From Brenneria salicis ATCC 15712 = DSM 30166 (lineage in GTDB: Bacteria > Pseudomonadota > Gammaproteobacteria > Enterobacterales > Enterobacteriaceae): a DNA stretch of 64,000 bases. The number at the start of each line of letters is the position of its first letter. Position 1 is the first letter of the stretch. The stretch spans positions 1 through 64,000 of the forward strand of contig NZ_QNRY01000010.1 of the NCBI RefSeq assembly GCF_003315515.1. Reading direction: 5' to 3'. Made by a program: the position numbers and the translations under genes. Positions 10,067-19,385 of this stretch are shown here, one piece after another. The notes beneath the pieces were generated by a model. The model searched no databases and was not told where the DNA came from. It was given only the letters and a program-made list of their open reading frames with translations.

Positions 10067-11392
10067 ATGCAAGCCACCATCGCTCCAACTATCGACGCAG
10101 AAGCTGAGGCGCCGCCAGTAAATTCACGCAGCAAAGTTGTTATCGCTTCGCTGGTGGGCACCGCCATTGAATTCTTCGATTTCTATATCTACGCCACAGC
10201 CGCAGTGCTGGTGTTTCCGCATATTTTCTTCCCGCAGGGCGATCCGACCGCCGCCACGCTACAATCGCTGGCAACCTTTGCCATTGCTTTCGTGGCCCGT
10301 CCGATCGGCTCGGCGCTGTTTGGTCATTTCGGCGATCGCGCCGGACGTAAAGTCACGTTGGTGGCTTCGTTACTGACCATGGGGATTTCAACGGTCATGA
10401 TCGGCCTGCTACCCAGCTACGAAAGCATCGGGATTATGGCGCCGATCCTGTTGGCGCTGGCGCGTTTCGGTCAAGGTCTGGGACTCGGCGGCGAATGGGG
10501 CGGCGCGGCGCTGTTGGCAACGGAGAACGCGCCGGCGCGCAAACGCGCATTGTACGGCTCATTTCCACAACTAGGCGCGCCTATCGGCTTCTTCTTTGCG
10601 AATGGTACGTTCCTGCTGCTGTCGTGGCTGCTGACGGACGAACAGTTTATGTCATGGGGCTGGCGCGTGCCGTTTGTGGCTTCCGCCGTATTGGTGCTGA
10701 TTGGTCTGTATGTCCGGGTTTCGCTGCATGAAGCGCCCGTCTTCACCAAAGCGGTCAAAGCCGGTAAACAGGTACGTATTCCGATGGCCACGCTGCTCAG
10801 CAAACACCTGAAAGTGACGATCCTCGGCACATTCATCATGCTGGCCACCTATACGCTGTTCTACATCATGACCGTGTATTCCATGACTTACGGCACCAAG
10901 CCGATTCCAGACGGCCTCGGCTTCTCACGCAATAGCTTTTTGTGGATGCTGATGGTGGCGGTTATCGGTTTTGGCCTGACGATCCCCGTCGCCGGTTATC
11001 TGGCGGATGCCTTCGGACGCCGCAGAACCATGATCGTCGTGACCTGCATCATGTTGGTGTTTTCCATGCTGTTCCCGTCTCTGCTCGGCTCCGGCAACCA
11101 GGCGCTGGTCATGGGTTTCCTGGTGCTCGGCCTGAGCCTGATGGGGCTGACATTCGGTCCGATGGGCGCTTTGCTGCCGGAATTGTTCCCGACGGAAGTC
11201 CGTTATACCGGCGCCTCGTTCTCATATAACGTCTCATCTATTCTCGGCGCATCGGTCGCGCCTTACATCGCCGCCTGGCTGACGGCGAATTACGGTCTGT
11301 TCTATGTGGGCGTATATCTGGCTGCGATGGCGTCGCTGACGCTGATTGCGTTGCTGTTGAGTAAAGAAACGCGTCATCAGTCTCTGGGCTAA
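10067..11392 (+). CDS. yhjE: MFS metabolite:H+ symporter, YhjE-like
   Basis: 441 residues, 12 predicted membrane segments, inner membrane. Sequence from MQATIAP through GTAIEFFDFYIYATAAVLVFP, LARFGQGLGLGGEWGGAALL and FPTEVRYTGASFSYNV is very similar to E. coli YhjE, a metabolite:H+ symporter family member related to ShiA and ProP. The typical MFS loop motif is seen as GHFGDRAGRKVTL. The substrate is unknown. It sits between the divergent genes xerD and fldB, which are adjacent in E. coli, so it has been inserted or relocated here. Likely monocistronic, with its own terminator. Confidence 0.9.
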   Translation: MQATIAPTIDAEAEAPPVNSRSKVVIASLVGTAIEFFDFYIYATAAVLVFPHIFFPQGDPTAATLQSLATFAIAFVARPIGSALFGHFGDRAGRKVTLVASLLTMGISTVMIGLLPSYESIGIMAPILLALARFGQGLGLGGEWGGAALLATENAPARKRALYGSFPQLGAPIGFFFANGTFLLLSWLLTDEQFMSWGWRVPFVASAVLVLIGLYVRVSLHEAPVFTKAVKAGKQVRIPMATLLSKHLKVTILGTFIMLATYTLFYIMTVYSMTYGTKPIPDGLGFSRNSFLWMLMVAVIGFGLTIPVAGYLADAFGRRRTMIVVTCIMLVFSMLFPSLLGSGNQALVMGFLVLGLSLMGLTFGPMGALLPELFPTEVRYTGASFSYNVSSILGASVAPYIAAWLTANYGLFYVGVYLAAMASLTLIALLLSKETRHQSLG

Positions 11393-11400
11393 TTCCTTGT

Positions 11401-11424
11401 CAGTGAGGGCTACGGCCCTCACTG
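11401..11424 (+). terminator. Terminator after yhjE
   Basis: CAGTGAGGGC-TACG-GCCCTCACTG, a perfect 10-bp stem 8 bp after the yhjE stop, followed by a T-rich run (GCGCCTTTCTTTC). A rho-independent terminator separating yhjE from fldB. Confidence 0.8.
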
Positions 11425-11500
11425 CGCCTTTCTTTCCCGATGTTCTCACTCTAGAATACCCGCTTCCGACATCACATTGACCTGACAAATTCTATTGCCT

Positions 11501-12019
11501 ATGAAAATTGGTCTGTTTTACGGCTCAAGCACATGCTATACCGAAATGGCGGCGGAGAAGATCCGCGGCATTCTGGGTGAAGATCTGGTGGATCTGCACA
11601 ACGTCAAGGATGTTGATCCAAAGCATATGGAAGATTACGGCATACTGATCCTCGGTATTCCAACCTGGGATTTCGGTGAAATTCAGGAAGACTGGGAGAA
11701 TATCTGGGGACAACTCGCCACGCTGAATCTCAACGGCAAAATCGTAGCGTTGTATGGCATGGGCGACCAACTGGGGTACGGCGAGTGGTTCCTGGATGCG
11801 CTAGGTATGCTGCACGACCAACTGCTGCCGCTGGGCGTGAAATTTATCGGCTATTGGCCGACCGCAGGCTACGAATTCACCAGCCCTAAACCGCTAACCG
11901 CCGATGGCGAACAGTTTGTCGGGCTGGCGCTGGATGACGTTAATCAATACGATCTGAGCGATGAGCGCATCGAACGGTGGTGCGAGCAAATTCTGCAAGA
12001 AATGGCGGCATTGCTGTAA
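11501..12019 (+). CDS. fldB: Flavodoxin 2
   Basis: 172 residues from the ATG at 11501 ([17 protein letters not shown]); the open frame extends two codons further to a TTG, but family alignment favours the ATG. Small FMN-binding electron carrier in the cytoplasm. The phosphate-binding loop GSSTCYTE, the isoalloxazine-stacking segments [13 protein letters not shown] and [15 protein letters not shown], and the long-chain insertion are visible. In E. coli fldB is a SoxRS-regulated gene next to xerD. The ribosome binding site is weak. Confidence 0.96.
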   Translation: MKIGLFYGSSTCYTEMAAEKIRGILGEDLVDLHNVKDVDPKHMEDYGILILGIPTWDFGEIQEDWENIWGQLATLNLNGKIVALYGMGDQLGYGEWFLDALGMLHDQLLPLGVKFIGYWPTAGYEFTSPKPLTADGEQFVGLALDDVNQYDLSDERIERWCEQILQEMAALL

Positions 12020-12116
12020 CAGACGTTGCGGTTGTTCCATTGGCTGAAAAAAATCATTGTTCAGTCGCTCACCGCTTCTGTAACCATCTGGCGCGTGCGG
12101 CGCCGTCAAAAAAACT

Positions 12117-13016
12117 CTATGCCACAAAACGGCTCTGTTTCTGCCCTTGCGCCATATTGATGGTTCTGACCGTTTCCGCACCCACCGTTTCCAGCGCGCG
12201 ATAAAGCTCAGGCAGATTCTCCTTGCGGGATACCAGCGAGGTAAACCACAGGCATTGACGGGCAAAGCCGGCGCTCTCTGCGATCATCTGGCTGATAAAA
12301 GCTATCTCGCCCCCGTCGCACCAGAGTTCATCCTGCTGACCGCCGAAATTGGGCGGGGAATGTTTGTCCAGTCCCAGATTATGTAGTTTACGCTGTGAAC
12401 CCTGATGCGCCTGCTCAGCCGAAGCGTGGAAAGGCGGATTACACAGCGCCGCTTCAAAGGTTTCATTCTTATGGATAATGCCGGTCAGAATGGCTTTGCT
12501 GTTTTTCTGACGGCGCAGGCGAATCACACGATTCAGACCGGGATTGGCTTCGATAGTGGCATTGGCGGCCTGCATCGCCTGCGAGTTGATTTCACTGCCG
12601 GTAAAACGCCAACCGTATTCACGGTGACCAATCAGCGGATAAATGCAGTTGGCGCCACAGCCTACATCCAGCATCGACGCTTCACGCGGTATAACGGCGT
12701 GATTATCTTCCGCCAACAGATCGGCAAGGTGATGGATATAATCAGCACGACCGGGAACCGGCGGGCAGAGAAAATCGGCTGGGATCGTCCAGTGTTCAAT
12801 CTGATAGAAATGGTGCAACAGCGCCTGATTTAATACTTTTACCGCGTCAGGATCGGCAAAATCCACCGATTCATCACCATAACGGTTCACTTTTACAAAC
12901 GGGATCAACGCCGGATGACTCTGTTTCAACGCGGTAAAATCATAACGACCACGATGGCGATTACGCGGGTGCAGCACCGTCTTTTGGGCCGCATATTTAT
13001 TGGCAGGGGTTGTCAT
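12117..13016 (-). CDS. rlmF: 23S rRNA (adenine-1618-N6)-methyltransferase RlmF, C-terminally truncated by an amber codon
   Basis: 299 residues from [11 protein letters not shown] at 13016. Methylates A1618 of 23S rRNA. The SAM-binding motif [16 protein letters not shown] and catalytic NPPF ([10 protein letters not shown]) are intact, as is [14 protein letters not shown]. The protein stops at TAG (12119-12117) right after KQSRFVA. E. coli RlmF continues here with WTFMNDEQ and about 14 more residues. Here the frame past the TAG reads SFFDGAARARWLQKR and then TGA at 12071-12069, the same length as the E. coli tail. So TGG to TAG is inferred: an amber mutation removing the last 17 residues. Activity of the shortened protein is unknown. 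It lies between fldB and ygfX, not its E. coli position. Confidence 0.9.
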   Translation of the reverse strand: MTTPANKYAAQKTVLHPRNRHRGRYDFTALKQSHPALIPFVKVNRYGDESVDFADPDAVKVLNQALLHHFYQIEHWTIPADFLCPPVPGRADYIHHLADLLAEDNHAVIPREASMLDVGCGANCIYPLIGHREYGWRFTGSEINSQAMQAANATIEANPGLNRVIRLRRQKNSKAILTGIIHKNETFEAALCNPPFHASAEQAHQGSQRKLHNLGLDKHSPPNFGGQQDELWCDGGEIAFISQMIAESAGFARQCLWFTSLVSRKENLPELYRALETVGAETVRTINMAQGQKQSRFVA

Positions 13017-13096
13017 CAGCTTATCTCTCATTAAACGGCGTGTAAGATACCTGCTGCGGCAATCCCCGTAAATTACTGCCGTCATTTTTTATTACG

Positions 13097-13510
13097 TTAC
13101 CTGACCCAACTTTTATACTGTAACAGACGTTGACGCAAACAACGCCATTCATCATTTCCCATACTGTCCGAGGCCAGCCATAATCGCTGCCGTCCTTTCC
13201 CATCGGACGCTCTCAAAGAGAGCAGGATGCCGTTCTTCAGCACCCAGGGACGTTTAACAATCTGCCATTCCTGACGTTGCCAGCGCAGATTGATTTCGCT
13301 GTGCAGCAACATTTCCCCTTGCTGGGATTTGATATTCCGCTGACTGCGAATAAAACCGAACACCACCAGCGTAACCAGGCCCAGCCACAGCACAGCATAA
13401 CCGTCCGGCCAGGGAGCCAGCAGTATCAGTAACACCAATAGCCCATGCACCATCAATGATAAAAGCTGCATGCGCCAGGAAACACGAATATCACATTGCC
13501 ACTGGGCCAC
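13097..13510 (-). CDS. ygfX: YgfX/CptA membrane protein
   Basis: 137 residues with two adjacent membrane segments near the N terminus (about 15-55, [18 protein letters not shown] and [14 protein letters not shown]) and a soluble C-terminal half rich in Trp and Arg. Matches YgfX (CptA), reported in E. coli as an inhibitor of MreB/FtsZ polymerisation and partner of SdhE. Its start overlaps the end of sdhE by 20 bp, so the two are translationally coupled as in E. coli. Confidence 0.92.
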   Translation of the reverse strand: MAQWQCDIRVSWRMQLLSLMVHGLLVLLILLAPWPDGYAVLWLGLVTLVVFGFIRSQRNIKSQQGEMLLHSEINLRWQRQEWQIVKRPWVLKNGILLSLRASDGKGRQRLWLASDSMGNDEWRCLRQRLLQYKSWVR

Positions 13511-13757
13511 GGTCTTTATTTCGCTTCTGGATAAGAGAAATCATGCGTTTTAGCGCCTGATCTTGCGGCTCACCGTGGTTCATCAGCCAGTTAAACAAAT
13601 CAGGATCGTCGCATTGCAGCAGGCGCACGAACGTTCGTTTGTCCTCATCACTCAATGCGTCGTAATCATGCTCGAAGAACGGCATGATAGAAATATCCAG
13701 TTCACGCATGCCACGGCGACACGCCCAGTGGATCCGCGACTTATTATCGATTTCCAT
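13491..13757 (-). CDS. sdhE: FAD assembly factor SdhE
   Basis: 88 residues of the YgfY/CptB family. SdhE helps insert FAD covalently into succinate dehydrogenase and fumarate reductase flavoproteins. The conserved RGxxE motif is seen in [11 protein letters not shown], followed by the typical [17 protein letters not shown] helix region. First gene of sdhE-ygfX, divergent from ygfZ. Confidence 0.96.
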   Translation of the reverse strand: MEIDNKSRIHWACRRGMRELDISIMPFFEHDYDALSDEDKRTFVRLLQCDDPDLFNWLMNHGEPQDQALKRMISLIQKRNKDRGPVAM

Positions 13758-13976
13758 GCTTAATATTCACCTTGTTATCGATGTTTCGCTCTAGTGTAAC
13801 CCGATTTCACCAGCAGGCACTCAACTAATAGCAACACTTTGACATATTTTACTCTTGCATTACGATGCCATCGCACCCAGGCTTCGACATGCTTCGCACA
13901 ATAACCGCTTGCAAAGCGTCGCCGCTATTTTACCATTAGGCCATTCATAGACCGCATCAACGCAGCAGGACGTAAT

Positions 13977-14963
13977 ATGGCCAACCCATTTCCTTTTGCA
14001 TCACAGCGCCCGTGTGCTTCAGCCCGGCTTCCCGCCACCCTTATCTCTCTGGATGACTGGGCGCTGGCGACCTTAACCGGCCCGGATACCATCAAATACC
14101 TGCAAGGACAGGTGACAGCCGATGTTGCCGCCCTGCCTGCCGACCAGCACATACTTTGCGCCCATTGTGACGCCAAAGGAAAAATGTGGAGCAGCCTGCG
14201 TCTTTTTCAACGTGGCGACGGCTTCGCATTTATTGAACGCCGTAACTTACGTGATGCCCAGCTTAGCGAACTGAAAAAATACGCTGTTTTCTCTAAAACG
14301 ACGATAGCGGCAGAGGATAATGTCGTGCTGCTGGGGGCGGCAGGCGCCCGGGTGCGTGAATTATTGTCGTCCGTTTTCAGCACCCTGCCAGACGCCGGGC
14401 ATCCGGTCGTTCAGGTTGAAGACGCAACCTTGCTGCATTTTTCCCTGCCGGCGGAACGCTTCCTGTTAGTATTGACGCCCGCCCGGAGCACGTCACTGAT
14501 CGCGCAACTTGAAGGGAAAACCGCATTAAATGATAGCCGCCAATGGCTGGCTTTGGATATCGAAGCGGGTTTGCCGATTATTGACAGCGCAAACAGTACA
14601 CAGTTCATCCCGCAGGCGACGAATTTACAGGCGTTAAACGGCATCAGCTTCAGCAAGGGGTGCTATGCCGGTCAGGAAATGGTGGCGCGGGCCAAGTACC
14701 GCGGCGCCAACAAGCGCGCGCTTTATTGGCTGGCGGGTCAGGCCAGCCGTGTTCCCAAAGCGGGAGAGGATTTGGAGTTGCAACTAGGGGAAAACTGGCG
14801 GCGCACCGGCACCGTGCTGGCCGCGTGCCGTTTACAGGATGAGAGCGTTTGGATTCAGGTGGTCATGAATAACGATCTGGCGGGGGACAGCCTGTTGCGT
14901 GTGCGGGGAGATGCCGACGGCCAGTTGAAAATTCAGCCGCTGCCTTATGAAATCACCGACTGA
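13977..14963 (+). CDS. ygfZ: tRNA-modifying, folate-binding protein YgfZ
   Basis: 328 residues; E. coli YgfZ is 326. Folate-binding protein related to GcvT that supports iron-sulfur enzymes such as MiaB. The diagnostic motif with the reactive cysteine is visible as [17 protein letters not shown] at about residues 225-240. An AGGACG sequence precedes the ATG. It is divergent from sdhE-ygfX, as in E. coli. Confidence 0.97.
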   Translation: MANPFPFASQRPCASARLPATLISLDDWALATLTGPDTIKYLQGQVTADVAALPADQHILCAHCDAKGKMWSSLRLFQRGDGFAFIERRNLRDAQLSELKKYAVFSKTTIAAEDNVVLLGAAGARVRELLSSVFSTLPDAGHPVVQVEDATLLHFSLPAERFLLVLTPARSTSLIAQLEGKTALNDSRQWLALDIEAGLPIIDSANSTQFIPQATNLQALNGISFSKGCYAGQEMVARAKYRGANKRALYWLAGQASRVPKAGEDLELQLGENWRRTGTVLAACRLQDESVWIQVVMNNDLAGDSLLRVRGDADGQLKIQPLPYEITD

Positions 14964-15014
14964 GCCTGATACCGCGCCCCACACGTGGCGCGCCGTCAAA
15001 CGGCATGACTGGGA

Positions 15015-15662
15015 TCATACGTACAGATAAATCGCCAGAAAATGGCATACGCTGCCGCCCAGCACGAAGCCGTGCCAGATGGCATGATTATAAGGAATAC
15101 GCTCGCTGGCGTAGAAGATGACGCCCAGCGTGTAGACGATCCCGCCGACCGCCAGCAGGGTTATGCCTGCCGCGGAAAGCGCCAGGGCAAGCTGATAAAT
15201 CACCACCAGCGACAGCCATCCCATCGCCAGATAGGTGATAAGCGACAGCACTTCAAAACGATGGGCAAAGGCCAGCTTAAAGATGATGCCTGACAGCGCC
15301 ATACTCCAGATCACCACCATCAGACCATTTGCCAATGGCGAATCAAGCCCGACCAGCAGAAACGGGGTATAGGTTCCGGCAATCAGCACGTAGATGGCGC
15401 AGTGATCGAATTTCTTCAACCAGGGTTTAATGCGCGGCGAAGGAATGGCGTGGTACAACGTCGACGCGAGAAACAGGAGAATGATGCTGCCGCCGTAGAG
15501 ACTGTAGCTGGTCATGGCAATGCCATCCGCGTCATTATTGACGGCCTGCACCAACAGCAACACCAGCCCGACAATGCCGAAAATCAAACCAATTCCGTGG
15601 CTGACGCTATTCGCGATCTCCTCTGCCAGTGAGTATCCCGGCGCCTGTACGTTGTTTGACAT
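15015..15662 (-). CDS. trhA: Hemolysin III-family membrane protein (TrhA/YqfA)
   Basis: 215 residues from [11 protein letters not shown] (15662, preceded by TAAGGT); the open frame reaches six codons further. Seven membrane segments and the family residues [12 protein letters not shown] near the N terminus and [20 protein letters not shown] near the C terminus are visible. E. coli YqfA (TrhA) affects membrane energetics and fatty-acid homeostasis; direct hemolytic activity is not implied. Convergent with ygfZ. Confidence 0.93.
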   Translation of the reverse strand: MSNNVQAPGYSLAEEIANSVSHGIGLIFGIVGLVLLLVQAVNNDADGIAMTSYSLYGGSIILLFLASTLYHAIPSPRIKPWLKKFDHCAIYVLIAGTYTPFLLVGLDSPLANGLMVVIWSMALSGIIFKLAFAHRFEVLSLITYLAMGWLSLVVIYQLALALSAAGITLLAVGGIVYTLGVIFYASERIPYNHAIWHGFVLGGSVCHFLAIYLYV

Positions 15663-16020
15663 AATGACCTTAATCAGCACGGTGCTCGCCAGACGCTCAA
15701 GCGTGACCTGGCGGCAAATGCATGTGGTTAATCTTTAAACAGCTTAGCGGAGAATAGTTTCAGTATACAGGTGTAAGCTAAATAATTACGTGACATTACG
15801 TTTCAACTTTATACGGGAATCATTCATGTAAATTTTCGGTTACATCCCTTACAATTATCGGCTTCGATACCTTTCATCTTTCCCGTTGCAGGTTCATTGC
15901 TCGTTACGCATCCCGAAACCTATGGATATAGCGACGTTGGTTGTTAAAAGTGGTTGTTAAAAGTGGTTGTTAAAAGACTCAGCCATTTTTACTGGTTTTC
16001 ATTGCAAGAGGTGGTTTTTC
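15663..16020. other. Intergenic region between trhA and the HD gene
   Basis: 358 bp with the divergent promoters of both genes. No additional ORF or RNA gene is recognisable. Its only clear structure is the 13-bp tandem repeat listed separately. Confidence 0.6.
15938..15976. repeat. Three perfect tandem copies of a 13-bp unit
   Basis: TGGTTGTTAAAAG occurs three times head to tail (15938-15950, 15951-15963, 15964-15976), ending 44 bp before the HD gene start. Such short tandem arrays can change copy number by slippage and could alter promoter or leader spacing. Confidence 0.95.
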
Positions 16021-16629
16021 ATGTCGTCCGCTCCATCTATTCTGAACTTCGGCTCGCTGGCTGATGTTATCGGCTTTTTGATTGAAATTGATAAATTAAA
16101 GTGCGTACAGCGCCGTTCAAAAATCATCGGCAGCGATCGCCATGAAGACTCCGCCGAACACAGTTGGCATTTTGCGGTCGCGGCGCTGGCGCTGGCGCCT
16201 TACGCAGGCAACGAGGTGGATATTCAGCGCGTGATCCAGATGGCGTTGATCCACGATATCGTCGAGATCGATGTCGGTGACGTGATGGTTTACGATCTCT
16301 CCGCCCGCCTTGCCGTTCATGATCAGGAAGTGGCGGCGGCGGCGCGAATTTTTGGTTTGTTGCCCGAACCACAGCGCCAGCAATTCCATCATCTCTGGCT
16401 GGAATACGAAGCGGGCGAAACCGCCAGCGCGCAATTCGCACTGATGCTCGATCGCATCATGCCGATACTGATGAACCTGCATAACCGCGGCCAAAGCTGG
16501 GTAGAAAACGGCATCCGTCTGGAACAGGTGTTAGGCCGCGCCGATTTTATCGCCAATATCAATCCTGAACTGTGGCAATACCTGAAACAGCATCTGGAAG
16601 AGGCTAAAGCCAAAGGGTGGTTACAGTAA
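16021..16629 (+). CDS. HD-domain phosphohydrolase (HDDC2/YfbR-like)
   Basis: 202 residues from MSSAPSILNFG, preceded by AGAGGTGG; the open frame runs 18 codons further upstream without family-like sequence. Metal-binding HD motifs are visible: the first His region EDSAEHSWHF, the HD pair in MALIHDIVEIDVGD and a distal Asp in ALMLDRIMPIL. Related proteins are 5'-deoxynucleotidases of the YfbR/HDDC2 type that remove phosphate from dNMPs. The exact substrate here is not known. No operon partner. Confidence 0.85.
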   Translation: MSSAPSILNFGSLADVIGFLIEIDKLKCVQRRSKIIGSDRHEDSAEHSWHFAVAALALAPYAGNEVDIQRVIQMALIHDIVEIDVGDVMVYDLSARLAVHDQEVAAAARIFGLLPEPQRQQFHHLWLEYEAGETASAQFALMLDRIMPILMNLHNRGQSWVENGIRLEQVLGRADFIANINPELWQYLKQHLEEAKAKGWLQ

Positions 16630-16996
16630 GGAAGTGCAGTAGGTTCTGCATGGTTCTAACACTTACTAACTCTATCAGTTCAGTGTCCTGTTTCGTGCGT
16701 GATAAGCATCACCGTTCTCTGTATACAACGTGTCACGCCCGACAAGTAGCGCTCAAGCGCCGCGCTCCTTGACCTTGGCTTTTGGCGGAACGGGGCCGCT
16801 ACGCGGTTCCTTCGCCGGGAGACGCCTTCTGACGGACCGCCAGTGACGCGTTCCCGACGCGACACTGGCTTGAACCGCATCCATGCGGTTCATCCTGAAG
16901 TCATCTCCCGGCTCAGCCCCTTTTACGCCAGATAAAAAATACTCTTTTGGCCTGAGTAAAAGTAATTCACAAAAGCTGAACAGATAAAAATCATTT
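16630..16996. other. Intergenic region with hairpin-rich, repeat-like sequence
   Basis: 367 bp without a credible gene. It contains a perfect 10-bp hairpin, TGAACCGCAT-CC-ATGCGGTTCA (16871-16892), and G+C-rich blocks such as CGCTACGCGGTTCC. Open frames on the minus strand here have no ribosome binding site or family resemblance. The composition resembles the dispersed intergenic repeats of enterobacteria, but I cannot show other copies in this window. Confidence 0.5.
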
Positions 16997-18304
16997 TTAT
17001 TCCGGTAGCTTGAGCGCCGTTTGCTCCACATAGGGCTTCATAATCGCATCCGCCTCCTGCTGGGCGGTGGCCGCCGCTTTATCGACGCTCTTATCGGCAT
17101 CGTTCAGCAGCGCGGCAAGCTGATTTTCCATCGCTTTGCGCACCGCCACCGTTTCATAGGTGGCGTACCACGGATGCGCGTACTGCAACTGCGACAGCGC
17201 AATCGCCGCACGCGGATCGTCCGCCAGATAAGCCTTCATTTCCGGCAGATCATACGCCGCCATCCGCGGGGCGAAGTAGCCGGTAAAACGACTCCAGCGT
17301 CCGCTCACTTCCGGGCTGACCAAGTAGCTCAGGAACTGCCAGGCCGCTTTTTTCTGCTCTTCGGAAATGCCTTTGAAACTCACCAGACTGGCGCCGCCGA
17401 TAGTCACGCCACGGCGCGCTTTTTGCGGCATCATCGCCACGCCCAGTTGGAAATCCCTGGTATTTTCACGCATGAAGCCCAACGCGCCGGTACTCAGCAT
17501 CGCCATACCCAGCTTACCGGAGAAAAAAGCCGCGCTGATTTGCTTGGAGTTCAACACGCCCCCCGGCATCACTTTGTCGCGGTAAACCAGATTGCGCCAA
17601 AACTGAAGCGCGCCTTTGGTTGAGGCGGTGTTGTAATACACTTCGCCGGGATAATCCGCATTATAATAATCGCCGCCGTTCGCCCGCGTCAGGGCCGATA
17701 GCATCCAACCGCCGTAGTCATCATTGGTGGACGGGATCATGATGCCCCATTGCCCTTTCGCCGGATCGGTCAGCTTTTTCGCTATCGTCACCACCTCATC
17801 CCAGTTTTTCGGCGGTTCATTAAAGCCCGCCTGTTTCAACATATCCTGGTTGTAATACAAAATCGGCGTCGAGTTATGGAACGGAATGGCGTAAGTCACG
17901 CCCATTACCTGCGCATTTTGATGCAATGCGGGCCAGAAGTTTTTATTCAGGAACGATGCGGCTTTTTCATTGCCGTATTTGAACAACTCATCCATCGGCA
18001 GGATCTGATCCTTGATGACCAGATCGGCGGTGAAATTGGCGGACATCATCACCAGCGCAGGCGGATCGCCCGCTTTGGCGGCGGCTTCAGCTTTCACTTT
18101 GGTCGTATCATAGCTGCCGGTAAAAATGCCACGGACTTCCACCTGATCCTGCGACTGATTGTACGCTTTGATGATGCGCGTCATTTCCATCGTCAACTTG
18201 CCGTCCACCGGCGCCGGGAACATGAAGTCGATACGCTGTTTTGCCAGCAGCGGGCCAGACATCAGCAAGGTCAACGCCAGTGCAATAATTCGCGGTTTAC
18301 GCAT
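16997..18304 (-). CDS. ABC transporter substrate-binding protein, UgpB-like
   Basis: 435-residue periplasmic binding protein of solute-binding family 1. Signal peptide MRKPRIIALALTLLMSGPLLA. The middle carries family segments such as PALVMMSANFTADLVIKDQ, AIPFHNSTPILYYNQDMLKQAGF and SALTRANGGDYYN, resembling the glycerol-3-phosphate binding protein UgpB. Last gene of a five-gene operon (permease, permease, GpdQ-like phosphodiesterase, ATPase, binding protein). The substrate is probably glycerol-3-phosphate or a glycerophosphodiester, inferred from the neighbours. Confidence 0.87.
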   Translation of the reverse strand: MRKPRIIALALTLLMSGPLLAKQRIDFMFPAPVDGKLTMEMTRIIKAYNQSQDQVEVRGIFTGSYDTTKVKAEAAAKAGDPPALVMMSANFTADLVIKDQILPMDELFKYGNEKAASFLNKNFWPALHQNAQVMGVTYAIPFHNSTPILYYNQDMLKQAGFNEPPKNWDEVVTIAKKLTDPAKGQWGIMIPSTNDDYGGWMLSALTRANGGDYYNADYPGEVYYNTASTKGALQFWRNLVYRDKVMPGGVLNSKQISAAFFSGKLGMAMLSTGALGFMRENTRDFQLGVAMMPQKARRGVTIGGASLVSFKGISEEQKKAAWQFLSYLVSPEVSGRWSRFTGYFAPRMAAYDLPEMKAYLADDPRAAIALSQLQYAHPWYATYETVAVRKAMENQLAALLNDADKSVDKAAATAQQEADAIMKPYVEQTALKLPE

Positions 18305-18314
18305 TTATTTTCTC

Positions 18315-19385
18315 CTAGGATAAATTACGGGCGGTTTGCCCGGAAAACCAATGACAATCCTGTGGTGAAAAATTGAGAACCAGAGACATACCAATGTCCG
18401 GCACACTATCGCGGTTTGGCCGCCGATAACGTAGCCCGCCCAGTGGAGTCGTCACATGAATCAGGTACTCCGCCCCAAACAATTCCCGCTGCATGACCGT
18501 ACCCGGCAACTGCAACCCGCCGTCCGGCGTGGCTTGTTCGGTAATATGCTCAGGGCGAATCCCCAGTCGCACGCTCGCCATCGCGCGGATTTCTTCCGTT
18601 GCCGGCAGCGCGATGGCCTGCTCCAGCAAAAATGCCTGTCCGTCCTTGCAAGGCAGCGTGAGTATATTCATCGCCGGCGTACCGATAAAACCCGCCACAA
18701 ACTCATTGGCCGGGTGCGAATAAAGCTGCTCCGGCGTGCCGACCTGTTGCAGCACGCCGCGATCCAACACGGCGATGCGGTCCGCCATAGTCATGGCTTC
18801 AATCTGGTCGTGCGTGACATACACAGTGGTGGTTTTCAACTGCCGATGCAGCGCCATGATGCCGTCACGCACTTCGCTGCGCAGTCGGGCATCCAGATTC
18901 GAAAGCGGCTCATCCATCAGAAACAGCCGGGGATCGCGGACAATCGCCCGCGCCATGGCTACCCGCTGGCGCTGACCGCCGGAGAGTTTTCCCGGTTTAC
19001 GTTTGAGTAACGGCTCAAGCTGCAACAAATCAGCTACCCGCCGCACACGCTGGGGATAGTCCGCTTTCGGTTCGCCGCGCATCCGCATGCCGAAGGTAAT
19101 GTTTTGCTCCACCGTCAGGTGGGGAAACAGCGCATAATTCTGGAAAATCATCGAAAAATTACGTTGTTTCGGACTCCATGCGGTGATGTCCTCTTCGCCC
19201 AGCAGGATTTGTCCCGCGCTGACCGTCTCCAGACCGGCCAGCATGCGCAACAGCGTGCTTTTACCACAGCCCGACGGCCCTACCAGCACCAGAAACTCGC
19301 CATCGGCGATGTCCAGCGATAATGAGCACAGCGCCTGCGTTTGTTCAAATTGTTTGCTGATATTGCGTAACCGGATCACCGCCAT
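18315..19385 (-). CDS. ABC transporter ATP-binding protein, UgpC-like
   Basis: 356 residues of the MalK/UgpC carbohydrate-uptake ATPase subfamily. Walker A GPSGCGKSTLLRML, Q-loop NYALFPHL, signature LSGGQRQRVAMARAI, Walker B RLFLMDEPLSNLD and the switch His in YVTHDQIEAM are all present. A C-terminal TOBE/OB regulatory region covers about residues 240-350. Its start overlaps the last base of the phosphodiesterase stop, so the two are coupled. Energises import through the permease pair at 20222-21983. Confidence 0.93.
   Translation of the reverse strand: MAVIRLRNISKQFEQTQALCSLSLDIADGEFLVLVGPSGCGKSTLLRMLAGLETVSAGQILLGEEDITAWSPKQRNFSMIFQNYALFPHLTVEQNITFGMRMRGEPKADYPQRVRRVADLLQLEPLLKRKPGKLSGGQRQRVAMARAIVRDPRLFLMDEPLSNLDARLRSEVRDGIMALHRQLKTTTVYVTHDQIEAMTMADRIAVLDRGVLQQVGTPEQLYSHPANEFVAGFIGTPAMNILTLPCKDGQAFLLEQAIALPATEEIRAMASVRLGIRPEHITEQATPDGGLQLPGTVMQRELFGAEYLIHVTTPLGGLRYRRPNRDSVPDIGMSLVLNFSPQDCHWFSGQTARNLS

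Noticed and set aside
16753..17031. Minus-strand frame upstream of the HD gene's neighbour
   Set aside because: Lies in hairpin-rich intergenic DNA and overlaps the end of the binding-protein gene; no support.
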